Shown: piece by piece, positions 1-7,876 of the stretch | Layout: the number at the start of each line of letters is the position of its first letter | Numbering within the stretch: the stretch's first letter is position 1 | Assembly (NCBI RefSeq): GCF_000429305.1 | Contig: NZ_AUBP01000012.1 | Span: forward strand, 62,001 to 126,000 | Direction of reading: 5' to 3' | Length of the DNA stretch: 64,000 nt | Origin: Desulfovibrio inopinatus DSM 10711 | Lineage (GTDB): Bacteria; Desulfobacterota; Desulfovibrionia; Desulfovibrionales; Desulfovibrionaceae | Notes under the pieces: model-generated | The model's database searches: none | Told to the model about the DNA's origin: nothing | What the model saw: the letters and a program-made list of their open reading frames with translations, nothing else | Made by a program: the position numbers and the translations under genes

Positions 1-327
1 CAGCCCATCAGCCAGCCCGTTGAGAATAAAACCGAGCAAGCTCCTCAGCTTCGTCGGCCCGATCCCAACGTGCGCTTAATTCAACAGCCGCGGCAGCAAG
101 GCAACAATTCGTGCGTTCAAAGCCCTCGCTCGAAACGCTTTCAAAACGCAACACAGCAAAATGATCTCAATGTCCCGGCGTATTTACGCCGAAGCGGGAA
201 AAAAGGTCCTGATGTCAATTACGACATGATGCAGCAAGCCAAAGGCTCTTCTCCCGGAGAAGAAGACTTTGTCTTCGATGAAGAAGAATTTGAAATTCCT
301 TCCTTCATCCGTATGCAGGCAGATTAA
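1..327 (+). CDS. ftsZ: Cell division protein FtsZ, C-terminal end (5' truncated by window)
   Basis: The frame is open from the first base and ends at a TAA, giving 108 residues. The tail is rich in Pro, Gln and Arg, as in the variable linker of FtsZ. It carries two copies of the conserved-tail type motif: one near the middle (DLNVPAYLRR) and the terminal one (FEIPSFIRMQAD). The terminal peptide is the FtsZ conserved C-terminal segment that binds FtsA and other membrane tethers. The GTPase domain lies outside the window. FtsZ polymerises at midcell to form the division ring. The second, internal tail-like motif is unusual. The next gene on the strand starts 85 bases downstream, after a strong hairpin. 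Confidence 0.85.
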   Translation, partial: QPISQPVENKTEQAPQLRRPDPNVRLIQQPRQQGNNSCVQSPRSKRFQNATQQNDLNVPAYLRRSGKKGPDVNYDMMQQAKGSSPGEEDFVFDEEEFEIPSFIRMQAD

Positions 328-332
328 TGCCT

Positions 333-366
333 GTGTCTGCGCAGTCTAAAACGACTGCGCAGACAC
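333..366. terminator. Perfect 14-bp hairpin after ftsZ
   Basis: Two 14-base arms (333-346 and 353-366) are exact reverse complements around a 6-base loop. No T-run follows, so this is either a weak terminator or an mRNA-stabilising or processing hairpin between ftsZ and the radical SAM gene. Confidence 0.55.
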
Positions 367-411
367 GGCTGACGAAACAGGACAGTCCATAGTGGCAGAT
401 GAGATGCATGC

Positions 412-2091
412 ATGCCCCGTGATGTAAGCGGGCTTCGGTCCTTTGTTGGCCTCAATGATTACGAACCACGAGATATCGGCGGCCGGTTACCCGTGGCACT
501 CGTTTTCACGCAGGAGGCCCGTGCCGGACTGTCAGCCCTGGGTTGGCAGGCTGTCTATCGCATACTTGCGACCGATGACCGTTTTGCACCAGAACGAGTC
601 TTTTTCGATCCGAAAAAAGACGGTGTGACTTCGCCTGTTTCCGAAGAGACAAACAGACCGCTGTCTCAGTTTGCCGTTGTCGCCTTTTCGCTGTGCTTTG
701 AAGAAGACTATCCACGCGTTGTATCCATGCTTTCCGACGCAGGGATCCCCCCCTTTACGAACCAGCGGCCCGATTATCCAATCGTTATTGGAGGCGGGCC
801 GCCGGCCTTTATCAACCCAGCTCCACTTGCCCCTTTCTTCGATATGTTTTTCGTTGGAGAAGCCGAAGCAGGCCTCCTTGATGTCTTTTCTCGACTCCAC
901 ACAGCGCTCTTGAGCGGTATCGGTAAACACGATGTTCTCACTGCAGAAAAAAACGCTCCAGGTATCTATGTACCCGGGCAATCCACCACTCCGGTCAAAC
1001 GTGTCGTCGCAGCGCAGGATTCTCGTCGCCTCCACGATCCGGCGTCCTCGGTCTTCATCAGCAATAAGTCCGAATTCAAGGACATGCTTCTCATCGAGAT
1101 CAACCGCGGTTGTCCGTATGCTTGCCGATTCTGTGCCGCGGGGCATGTCTATCGCCCTCCGCGTCAAGCGAATTTCGATGATGTCTGGGCAATCATCGAA
1201 CGCGACCACCCCAAAAAAGTAGGACTTGTGGGCACAGCGTTGACCGATTGGCCACCGCTGGAAAGCTTACTCAAACGACTTTTGGACGAAAAAATCAAAT
1301 TTTCCCTGTCCTCGGTCCGTGCCGACGGCATAACCGACTCGTTGCTCACGTTACTTCGCAAAAGCGGTTCACGCACTCTGACGTTGGCTTTGGAAGGACC
1401 AAGCCATCGTCTCCGCGTGGCAGCCGGAAAAAACCTTGACGAAGCAGATTTCCTACATGCCGTTTCCTTGGCTGCCGACCACGGCATCAACCACCTCAAA
1501 GTCTATCTCATCGCTGGTTGGCCAGGAGAAACGTCAGACGATTACGATGAACTCGCCGAATTTCTTGAACAGATTCACGCTGCGGGCCGCATTGCCAAGT
1601 CCAAGAAAAAATGTATCGCCCATATGACGCTTGCCGTAAGTTGCCTGGTTCCCAAGCCCTTTACTCCCATGCAATACGCTCCCATGGCATCACAAGATGA
1701 TCTTGAAGCTGTACTGGGACGATTGCGCGATATGGTCAAACCATTTCGCGGGGTCCGCGTCGATCTCGATAATCCGTCACGAGCTCGTATTCAGGGACTT
1801 CTTGCACGAGGAGACGCCTCACTCGCTGAATTTGTCGAGTTGGCAGCCAAGAACGGAGGCCGGTTGAAAAAGGCATTAGCTGACTGGCCGGGAGAAGGTC
1901 ATCAGTTCCTTGATCGTGAACGCGATAAAGATGAAATTTTTCCTTGGGACGTTATTGACGTCGGCGTCCCCAAAGCATTGCTTTATGCCGGCTGGCAAGC
2001 CTACAAAAACGGCCAGCCGGGTACGCCATGTCCCGATGATGGTTGCGCGTCATGCCGCCGCTGTCACTTTGATATCGGTTCAAATGATTGA
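412..2091 (+). CDS. Radical SAM protein with N-terminal B12-binding-like region
   Basis: The protein has 559 residues. The iron-sulfur motif CPYACRFC gives Cys234, Cys238 and Cys241, the CxxxCxxC triad that binds the [4Fe-4S] cluster and cleaves S-adenosylmethionine. The first ~200 residues look like the Rossmann-type cobalamin-binding region found before many radical SAM domains (IVIGGGPPAF, FFVGEAEAG), but no DxHxxG B12-ligand motif is visible, so cofactor binding is uncertain. The C-terminus has a second small Cys cluster (CPDDGCASCRRC) that might carry another metal site. The substrate is unknown. The ATG at 412 has no clear Shine-Dalgarno sequence; ATG triplets just upstream are out of frame. 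It lies 85 bases after ftsZ and may be co-transcribed. Confidence 0.8.
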   Translation: MPRDVSGLRSFVGLNDYEPRDIGGRLPVALVFTQEARAGLSALGWQAVYRILATDDRFAPERVFFDPKKDGVTSPVSEETNRPLSQFAVVAFSLCFEEDYPRVVSMLSDAGIPPFTNQRPDYPIVIGGGPPAFINPAPLAPFFDMFFVGEAEAGLLDVFSRLHTALLSGIGKHDVLTAEKNAPGIYVPGQSTTPVKRVVAAQDSRRLHDPASSVFISNKSEFKDMLLIEINRGCPYACRFCAAGHVYRPPRQANFDDVWAIIERDHPKKVGLVGTALTDWPPLESLLKRLLDEKIKFSLSSVRADGITDSLLTLLRKSGSRTLTLALEGPSHRLRVAAGKNLDEADFLHAVSLAADHGINHLKVYLIAGWPGETSDDYDELAEFLEQIHAAGRIAKSKKKCIAHMTLAVSCLVPKPFTPMQYAPMASQDDLEAVLGRLRDMVKPFRGVRVDLDNPSRARIQGLLARGDASLAEFVELAAKNGGRLKKALADWPGEGHQFLDRERDKDEIFPWDVIDVGVPKALLYAGWQAYKNGQPGTPCPDDGCASCRRCHFDIGSND

Positions 2092-2124
2092 CAATACTTG
2101 CGCCGGCGTGTTTCAGCGCCTCAT

Positions 2125-3528
2125 CTATGCATACCCGAGTTCTTCGGCTTTGGCATCATCCTCTGCGGCGGCGGCACGTTGTGCTTCGGCTGCTTCAGTC
2201 TGTCCAGCGTCATCAAGCTCATCGGCATAACCATACCGAGCATCCGCGCGTCCGGCGTACGCCCATCCATTTTTTGTATCATACGTCAACGCCGTATCGA
2301 ACCAGGCTATGGCGGTCACATAGTCCTTATCTTCAATAGCCAAATAGCCATTGCCGGCGTAAGCATTTGACGATGTCGCATCATACGACAACGCCGTATC
2401 GAAGTTATTTCCGGCTCGCGTCAAATTATCCATCGCCAGCCAGACAAGTCCACGCGTAACATACAATTCAGCGTTCGTCGGCGCCAAGGCAATGGCGCGA
2501 TTGATATCCGTCAACGCCAATGAGGCTTCATCATTTTCAAGATACGCTTTGGCCCTCCCCGCCAAAGCCTCTACATTGTCCGGTTGTACATCGAGAATAC
2601 TTGTAAAATCGTCTATCGCCGCATCGTAATCCCCAGTATCGATTTCAGCCAATCCGCGTAAATACCACGCATCATCAAGCGAATCGATATTCTGGGACTG
2701 GAGAACCGCGCAGATATTGTAGAGCGTGATTTCATTGACGAGAAGTTGATTGAGTTCAACCATCTCGGCTTTGCGCTCGTCGGATGTCGAAATAACCTTG
2801 CCTACAGGCGTCGAGGAACTCGATGAATCGTCATAGTATGAGGAGTTATCGGAGGTTGACAGATAGACGTTGGACGTTGTGCCTTCAGTTTGGGCCAACG
2901 ATTCAATTCGGCTGATTATATCAGAGAAAGTACTTGTCGGTGCATATGCAGACAACATACTTGAGATCGTGCCAGTCGATGAAACGATCGACGTCGAATC
3001 CACGTCGTCGGCATTATACGGGGTTATTTCTCCACATAAAGTATCAAATGCGTACAGAGCCACAACTTCGTCGGCATCAGCGAGTGCCTGTTCGGCATCC
3101 CCCAACGCAAGCTCGGCAAGTGCGCGATCCTGTAGTGCTTGCGCCCAATTCGGATCGGCTTCCAAAGCCGCATTGAGATCACTCAAAGCATCTTCGTAAT
3201 TTTCGAGCATAAGACGCGCCCGACCACGCAATCCCAAAGCAATTGTCAGGCTTGGGTCAATGTCCAAAGCTGCAGTAAAATCGGCTTCAGCAGACGCTGC
3301 CACGCCAAGACTGAGATAGATTTTACCTCGCTCAACGTAGGCGGCGAGCAATGTCGGATCGATTTCCAAAGCCGATGTGAAATCCACAAGAGCCGTCTGC
3401 TCGTCATGATGCTCAACAGCAACGAGCCCTTGCTGAAACAAATCTTCGGCCGTGCTCTCTGCAAATGCATCGTGTGCGGTCATCACGACAGCCAGCAGCG
3501 TCAACACGACTCCAATACGTTTCCACAT
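2125..3528 (-). CDS. Exported TPR-repeat protein
   Basis: The start at 3528 is chosen because AAGGAG lies 8 bases upstream and the N-terminus (MWKRIGVVLTLLAVVMTA...AFA) is then a clean signal peptide. The mature protein of about 444 residues has two blocks of tetratricopeptide repeats (roughly residues 30-180 and 300-460) separated by a Ser/Thr/Tyr-rich, low-complexity linker. TPR blocks mediate protein-protein contacts, so a periplasmic scaffold role is likely. The partner is not known. It is convergent with the radical SAM gene (33 bases apart) and divergent from the CobD-CobQ gene. Confidence 0.8.
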   Translation of the reverse strand: MWKRIGVVLTLLAVVMTAHDAFAESTAEDLFQQGLVAVEHHDEQTALVDFTSALEIDPTLLAAYVERGKIYLSLGVAASAEADFTAALDIDPSLTIALGLRGRARLMLENYEDALSDLNAALEADPNWAQALQDRALAELALGDAEQALADADEVVALYAFDTLCGEITPYNADDVDSTSIVSSTGTISSMLSAYAPTSTFSDIISRIESLAQTEGTTSNVYLSTSDNSSYYDDSSSSSTPVGKVISTSDERKAEMVELNQLLVNEITLYNICAVLQSQNIDSLDDAWYLRGLAEIDTGDYDAAIDDFTSILDVQPDNVEALAGRAKAYLENDEASLALTDINRAIALAPTNAELYVTRGLVWLAMDNLTRAGNNFDTALSYDATSSNAYAGNGYLAIEDKDYVTAIAWFDTALTYDTKNGWAYAGRADARYGYADELDDAGQTEAAEAQRAAAAEDDAKAEELGYA

Positions 3529-3715
3529 GGCGTTCTCCTTCGTTGTGAAATCCCCTGCATACGACATAATATTCCTCTTGCCTTGAGGCAAGCTGATCTG
3601 TCCAAACAAGTACCACCATATCCGCCTTACGGCTTGCTCAGCGCCACATTGTACGCCATAGTGCGCCTCATCTTACTGATTCAACCATCTTCACTTTTAT
3701 ACTCAGGAACATTTC

Positions 3716-6343
3716 ATGTCCGATATGTTGCATGCTCCTCATCCGGCATTTCCTCATGGCGGCCACCTTCGCGCATTGTCTGCTCAAGCAGGCTGTGCTC
3801 CCCATGAACTTCTCGACTTTTCGGCCAGTATCAATCCTTTTGGTCCTCCGCCATGGTTGCGTGACGTGACGAGCGCAACCTTATCCGAGGCTGTACACTA
3901 TCCAGACCCGGACTGCGCAGATCTGTGTCGAGCGGCGGCAGAACATTTCGGCGTTCCCTCAAATTCTTTTGTTTTCGGCAATGGCTCAACCGAACTACTT
4001 TATACGTTGCCACGTATTCTCGGCTTTTCACAGGCCATTGTCCCTTGCCCCTCATATCATGATTACACCGATGCCTGCCACAAGGCCGGACTTCGCGTCA
4101 TCTCCCCGCGACTGCGAGCAGACAACGCCTTTATGCTTGATTGGAAGGCATTGGCGACGCATTTGGCGACACCGAGTCTTGTCGTATTTGGCCGCCCGAA
4201 TAACCCGACCGGCCGTATGGTCGACGAGGCCGAAATTCTTGATATTGCTGCGCGTCATCCTGATAGCCATTTTCTCGTGGATGAAGCCTTTCTTGATTTT
4301 GTCGATACGACGACAAGCTTGGTAGGATCTCGACCTGAGAATGTCAGTGTACTGCTCTCACTGACGAAAATGTTCGCCATTCCCGGTCTTCGACTCGGTG
4401 GAATCGCCACAAGTCCCGACCGGGCACAGATCCTTCGTGAAGCGCTGCCTCCATGGTCGGTCAATGTCATTGCCCAAGCAGTCGGAAAACATGCTTTCGC
4501 CGATACCGACTTTATCACACAGTCCCGCACAAAAATTGCCCGCTTGCGTGCAGACCTCCAGGCTAATCTCGACGTACTCCCGGGACTGACAGTATATCCA
4601 TCCTCTGCCAATTATCTTCTCATTCAAATCCAGTCTGACAAGATGGATGCCAGCGCCCTCTTCCAACGTCTTTTGCAGAAACATCGAATTGCTATCCGTG
4701 TTTGTGACAATGTCGAAGGTCTGGATTCCACATTTTTCCGTGTTGCCGTCCGACGCCACGAGGACAATGTTCGGTTAGTCCATGCCATTCTCGCCTCTAT
4801 TCCCAAACCGATAGGAAAACGTCTTCCTCCCGGTCCGACTCGGCGACGTCATACCCCGGCAATCATGATTCAAGGCGCCTCATCCAATGCTGGTAAGAGC
4901 GTCCTGTGTGCGGCATTATGCCGTATTTTTCTTCAAGACGGCCTGCGTGTTGCGCCATTCAAAGCGCAAAACATGTCGCTCAATTCCCATGTGGACCGCT
5001 TTGCCCGAGAAATGGGGCGAGCGCAGGTTCTGCAGGCCTTAGCCTGTCGTCTTGATCCCGATAGCCGTATGAACCCGGTACTCCTCAAACCCTCAAGCGA
5101 CACGGGCTCCCAAGTCATTGTCAACGGTATCCCTGTCGGCAATATGCGTGTTGCCCAGTATATCGCATATAAGCCCAAAGCCTTTGAAGCCGCCAAAGCT
5201 GCGTATGACAGCCTGTCGTCACAATACGGTGTCATGGTCATCGAGGGTGCCGGCTGCCCGGCGGAAGTCAATCTCAAACATCACGATATCGTCAATATGG
5301 CCATGGCTGAATACGCAAATGCACGCGTTCTCCTTGTGGCCGATATCGATCGAGGTGGGGCCTATGCCGCGTTGGCAGGGGTGATGGAACTCTTGACCGA
5401 ATATGAACGATCGTTTGTCTCCGGATACCTTCTCAATCGTTTCCGCGGCGATGCAAGCCTTCTCAGCCCAGCCAACGATGTTCTGTTGCAACGCACAGGC
5501 AAACCAGTACTCGGTGTCATTCCCAATATCGATCGATTGGACTTACCGGAAGAAGACTCGGTATCCTGGAAAGCTGGTCACGTCTGCTATCGCGATCGTC
5601 AAAGTGGTGACTACGATTTAGATATTGTGGTTATCGACCTCGACCACATCTCCAATTTCACGGACGTTGATCCGATTGCGGCCGAGTCTGATGTCAAACT
5701 CCGCTTGGTGCGACATGCCGACAATCTTGGCACTCCCGATGCCATTATCATTCCCGGAAGTAAAAATACGCTCTCCGATCTTGATATTCTACGGCGAAAC
5801 GGTCTCGCCACAGCACTCACCGATATCGCCTCGAATGCAAAGGCCGAGATTGTGGGAATTTGCGCAGGGATGCAAATGCTCGGCATCTCTCTTGCCGATC
5901 CTGGGGGCCTGGAATCATCACGTGTATCTGATCCAGGCTTGGCATTGCTCCCGGTCAACACGGTTCTTGATCCCGTCAAAACCCTGGAGCGCACCAACGC
6001 TCGACATATTCCCTCAAATATCGAAGTGACAGGCTATGAAATTCACCATGGACGAACGGAAGCACTTCTTGATGAAGCTGTGGTGGTTATGACTCGGGTC
6101 AATGGCAAAGCAATCGGTTTTGCCCGACATGACGGTCTTGTCTGGGGCTCTTATCTTCACGGCCTGTTTGATGACGACAGCTTTCGCCGGTGGTGGTTGG
6201 ACAACTTACGCGAGCGAAAAGGAATTCCTGCGCTTGGGAAAACAACGGCACCATACGACGTTGAGCCAGCTCTCAACCGCCTCGCCGATATCGTACGCAC
6301 CCATATTGACATCAATGCGCTCTATCAAAGCATTGGGTTATAG
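3716..6343 (+). CDS. CobD-CobQ fusion: threonine-phosphate decarboxylase plus cobyric acid synthase
   Basis: This is an 875-residue two-enzyme fusion of late cobalamin synthesis. Residues 1-370 are a PLP-dependent aminotransferase-fold domain like CobD, with the cofactor lysine at Lys218 (SLTK) and the PNNPTG motif near 161. CobD makes aminopropanol phosphate for the lower-ligand arm. Residues 380-875 are cobyric acid synthase (CobQ/CbiP), which amidates four corrin side chains. It shows the nucleotide-binding loop GASSNAGKS (388-396) and a glutaminase domain with Cys716 (GICAGMQ) and His815 (YLHGLF). An Arg/Pro-rich linker (about 365-380) joins them. AGGA lies 7 bases before the ATG. A strong terminator follows. 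Confidence 0.92.
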   Translation: MSDMLHAPHPAFPHGGHLRALSAQAGCAPHELLDFSASINPFGPPPWLRDVTSATLSEAVHYPDPDCADLCRAAAEHFGVPSNSFVFGNGSTELLYTLPRILGFSQAIVPCPSYHDYTDACHKAGLRVISPRLRADNAFMLDWKALATHLATPSLVVFGRPNNPTGRMVDEAEILDIAARHPDSHFLVDEAFLDFVDTTTSLVGSRPENVSVLLSLTKMFAIPGLRLGGIATSPDRAQILREALPPWSVNVIAQAVGKHAFADTDFITQSRTKIARLRADLQANLDVLPGLTVYPSSANYLLIQIQSDKMDASALFQRLLQKHRIAIRVCDNVEGLDSTFFRVAVRRHEDNVRLVHAILASIPKPIGKRLPPGPTRRRHTPAIMIQGASSNAGKSVLCAALCRIFLQDGLRVAPFKAQNMSLNSHVDRFAREMGRAQVLQALACRLDPDSRMNPVLLKPSSDTGSQVIVNGIPVGNMRVAQYIAYKPKAFEAAKAAYDSLSSQYGVMVIEGAGCPAEVNLKHHDIVNMAMAEYANARVLLVADIDRGGAYAALAGVMELLTEYERSFVSGYLLNRFRGDASLLSPANDVLLQRTGKPVLGVIPNIDRLDLPEEDSVSWKAGHVCYRDRQSGDYDLDIVVIDLDHISNFTDVDPIAAESDVKLRLVRHADNLGTPDAIIIPGSKNTLSDLDILRRNGLATALTDIASNAKAEIVGICAGMQMLGISLADPGGLESSRVSDPGLALLPVNTVLDPVKTLERTNARHIPSNIEVTGYEIHHGRTEALLDEAVVVMTRVNGKAIGFARHDGLVWGSYLHGLFDDDSFRRWWLDNLRERKGIPALGKTTAPYDVEPALNRLADIVRTHIDINALYQSIGL

Positions 6344-6365
6344 ATGAAATCAATACAATTCCTGC

Positions 6366-6405
6366 GTAAAAAAAGCCGAGGGAGCACTCCCTCGGCTTTT
6401 TTTAC
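6366..6405. terminator. Bidirectional Rho-independent terminator
   Basis: An exact 18-base inverted repeat with a 4-base loop has a run of A on one side and a run of T on the other. It can end both the CobD-CobQ transcript and the convergent MucR-like transcript. Confidence 0.92.
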
Positions 6406-6422
6406 GAGACGACACTAGCCGA

Positions 6423-6833
6423 CTATTTCTGTTCGCGTGCTTTTGCCCGCTTTTCCCAGAGTTTCATATCTTTCATTTTTTTGCGGCGTTCGCGTTGCAG
6501 CTCTTTGCACACCAAGGGCATTTTTTTGGCATAGCCCCACTTTTCGCGATATTCTTCCGGAGTGAGACCGAATTTGGCCAGATGCCGCTTGGTGAGAATC
6601 TTAAATGACTTTCCAGACTCAAGGCAAACAATGCTTTTTTCTCGAATGGCTTTCTTAGGATCAACAGGAGGTTCATTATTCAACTTCTGTTCCTGTAATT
6701 CTACACCATCATTGATTGCCTGAATACCTTGAGCAAGCTTTTTAACCATGGATGTAATTTCATCCTCGGTCATATTTCGGACGCTTGCTTGCGCCTTGAC
6801 TATTTCTAAAGCTTGCTGAACATGTTCTTCCAT
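6423..6833 (-). CDS. MucR/Ros-family transcriptional regulator
   Basis: The start at 6833 has GGAGGA just upstream and gives 136 residues beginning MEEHVQQALEIVKAQ. The C-terminal half carries the MucR/Ros signature, with the diagnostic LTPEEYREKWGY motif. MucR proteins bind AT-rich DNA and often repress many genes. In classical members the zinc knuckle uses Cys, Cys or Asp, His and His. Here the series reads Cys (VCLES), Ser, His (KRHL) and Phe, so two of four expected ligands are missing. The basic tail (RERRKKMKDMK) may add DNA contacts. The long divergent intergenic region upstream could hold its own operator. Confidence 0.85.
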   Translation of the reverse strand: MEEHVQQALEIVKAQASVRNMTEDEITSMVKKLAQGIQAINDGVELQEQKLNNEPPVDPKKAIREKSIVCLESGKSFKILTKRHLAKFGLTPEEYREKWGYAKKMPLVCKELQRERRKKMKDMKLWEKRAKAREQK

Positions 6834-7194
6834 ACTTTCCTCCAGATGAAACTTTCGTGAGGTTGTAATGCATAAATGAATTAAGTCAAATTTTTTCTCC
6901 GAATCACCTCTGCATCCCGTCACTAAACCATGCATTTCCTCATATCCGAGAGAATTCAAGACCGTATACTCTCTTATAAATGGCCAGTACCACGTTCACA
7001 TAATGACAATTCATTACGATACGTTTAAACTACACGAAATATGTATCGTAAACCCCACTTTACGGTATCAAGTCAAGAGTCTTGCTTCAGGCTCATTTTT
7101 TGCATTTTTATTATTGATATCGTGCCGAAACCGCCTCCACGCGCGATTGCATGTAAATCCCCATACAATCCGAGGCATTTCAGGAGTCGAAAAA
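6834..7194. other. Divergent intergenic region with an 8-bp dyad
   Basis: These 361 bases separate the MucR-like gene and the LysM gene. A perfect 8-base inverted repeat (TACGATAC at 7015-7022, GTATCGTA at 7043-7050) with a 20-base spacer is the clearest element and could be an operator. I see no convincing sigma70 promoter or further gene. Confidence 0.4.
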
Positions 7195-7740
7195 ATGACG
7201 CTATACCGTTTTCTCTTGTCTCTTCTGCTTTTCGCTGTGTTCTGTGTCACGCCGGCGAACGCCTATACTGTAACGCACACGGTCAAACCGGGAGAAACGC
7301 TTGAAAGCCTCAGTCAAGCCTTCGGGGTGAACAAAGCGCGCATCATGTACACTAACAATTTCAAATATGAAACCGATCTTCGCGCCGGTCAAACGATCCT
7401 CATTCCCAATCCCCCCGTAACCGCTGAAGCATCTCCCCATTCTATCGGTCCCTACGCGGCATCCCAGAACGTGAGACTTTCGCCAGCCTTTGATCATGTC
7501 TCTCAAGATCTGTCGGACATCCACCCCAAAACTCCCAAAGACGGAACATTGGCGTTTGAATCCAACGCTCAATCCAAAGAAGCCGGCATCAAAGCGGCCA
7601 TCACCACACCTTCCGGTGCGCAAGTGACCGGTGTCTTCGGATTTGGTTCGGACGCACTTACTCCCAAAAACCGTGCCTGGCAAAGCTCAAGCAATGGCTC
7701 CGGACCGGTTGGCGGCGTCGGCTTGCAAATCCCATTTTAA
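7195..7740 (+). CDS. Exported LysM-domain protein
   Basis: The start at 7195 is supported by CAGGAG 8 bases upstream and by the resulting signal peptide (MTLYRFLLSLLLFAVFCVTPANA). Residues 25-75 form one LysM module (YTVTHTVKPGETLESLSQAFG ... AGQTILIP), which binds peptidoglycan glycan strands. The remaining ~105 residues are low in recognisable motifs and end in a Gly-rich segment (GPVGGVGLQIPF). The protein of 181 residues is likely periplasmic and wall-associated. The role beyond wall binding is unknown. It precedes an AsmA-family gene but is separated from it by a hairpin terminator. Confidence 0.8.
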   Translation: MTLYRFLLSLLLFAVFCVTPANAYTVTHTVKPGETLESLSQAFGVNKARIMYTNNFKYETDLRAGQTILIPNPPVTAEASPHSIGPYAASQNVRLSPAFDHVSQDLSDIHPKTPKDGTLAFESNAQSKEAGIKAAITTPSGAQVTGVFGFGSDALTPKNRAWQSSSNGSGPVGGVGLQIPF

Positions 7741-7768
7741 CGCTGTTCTGCTTTTTTCTTCCAAAAAT

Positions 7769-7803
7769 CCGGGTTGCAATCCTTTCATTGCGACCCGGTT
7801 TGC
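7769..7803 (+). terminator. Hairpin terminator after the LysM gene
   Basis: Arms 7769-7780 and 7787-7798 pair over 12 bases with one G-T wobble, followed by a short T-rich stretch. Confidence 0.6.
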
Positions 7804-7876
7804 TGTAAAGAAAGAGCCGCCGCTTTGGCAAAAAGTATTGCGCGGCAAACACAGTATATGACGCCATCTCTCCCTT

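Noticed and set aside
532-1209. 225-codon open frame on the minus strand
   Set aside because: It is antisense to the radical SAM gene and lacks a ribosome binding site.
3529-3715. Cobalamin riboswitch before the CobD-CobQ gene
   Set aside because: The intergenic stretch is short and I found no B12 box or matching stem set.
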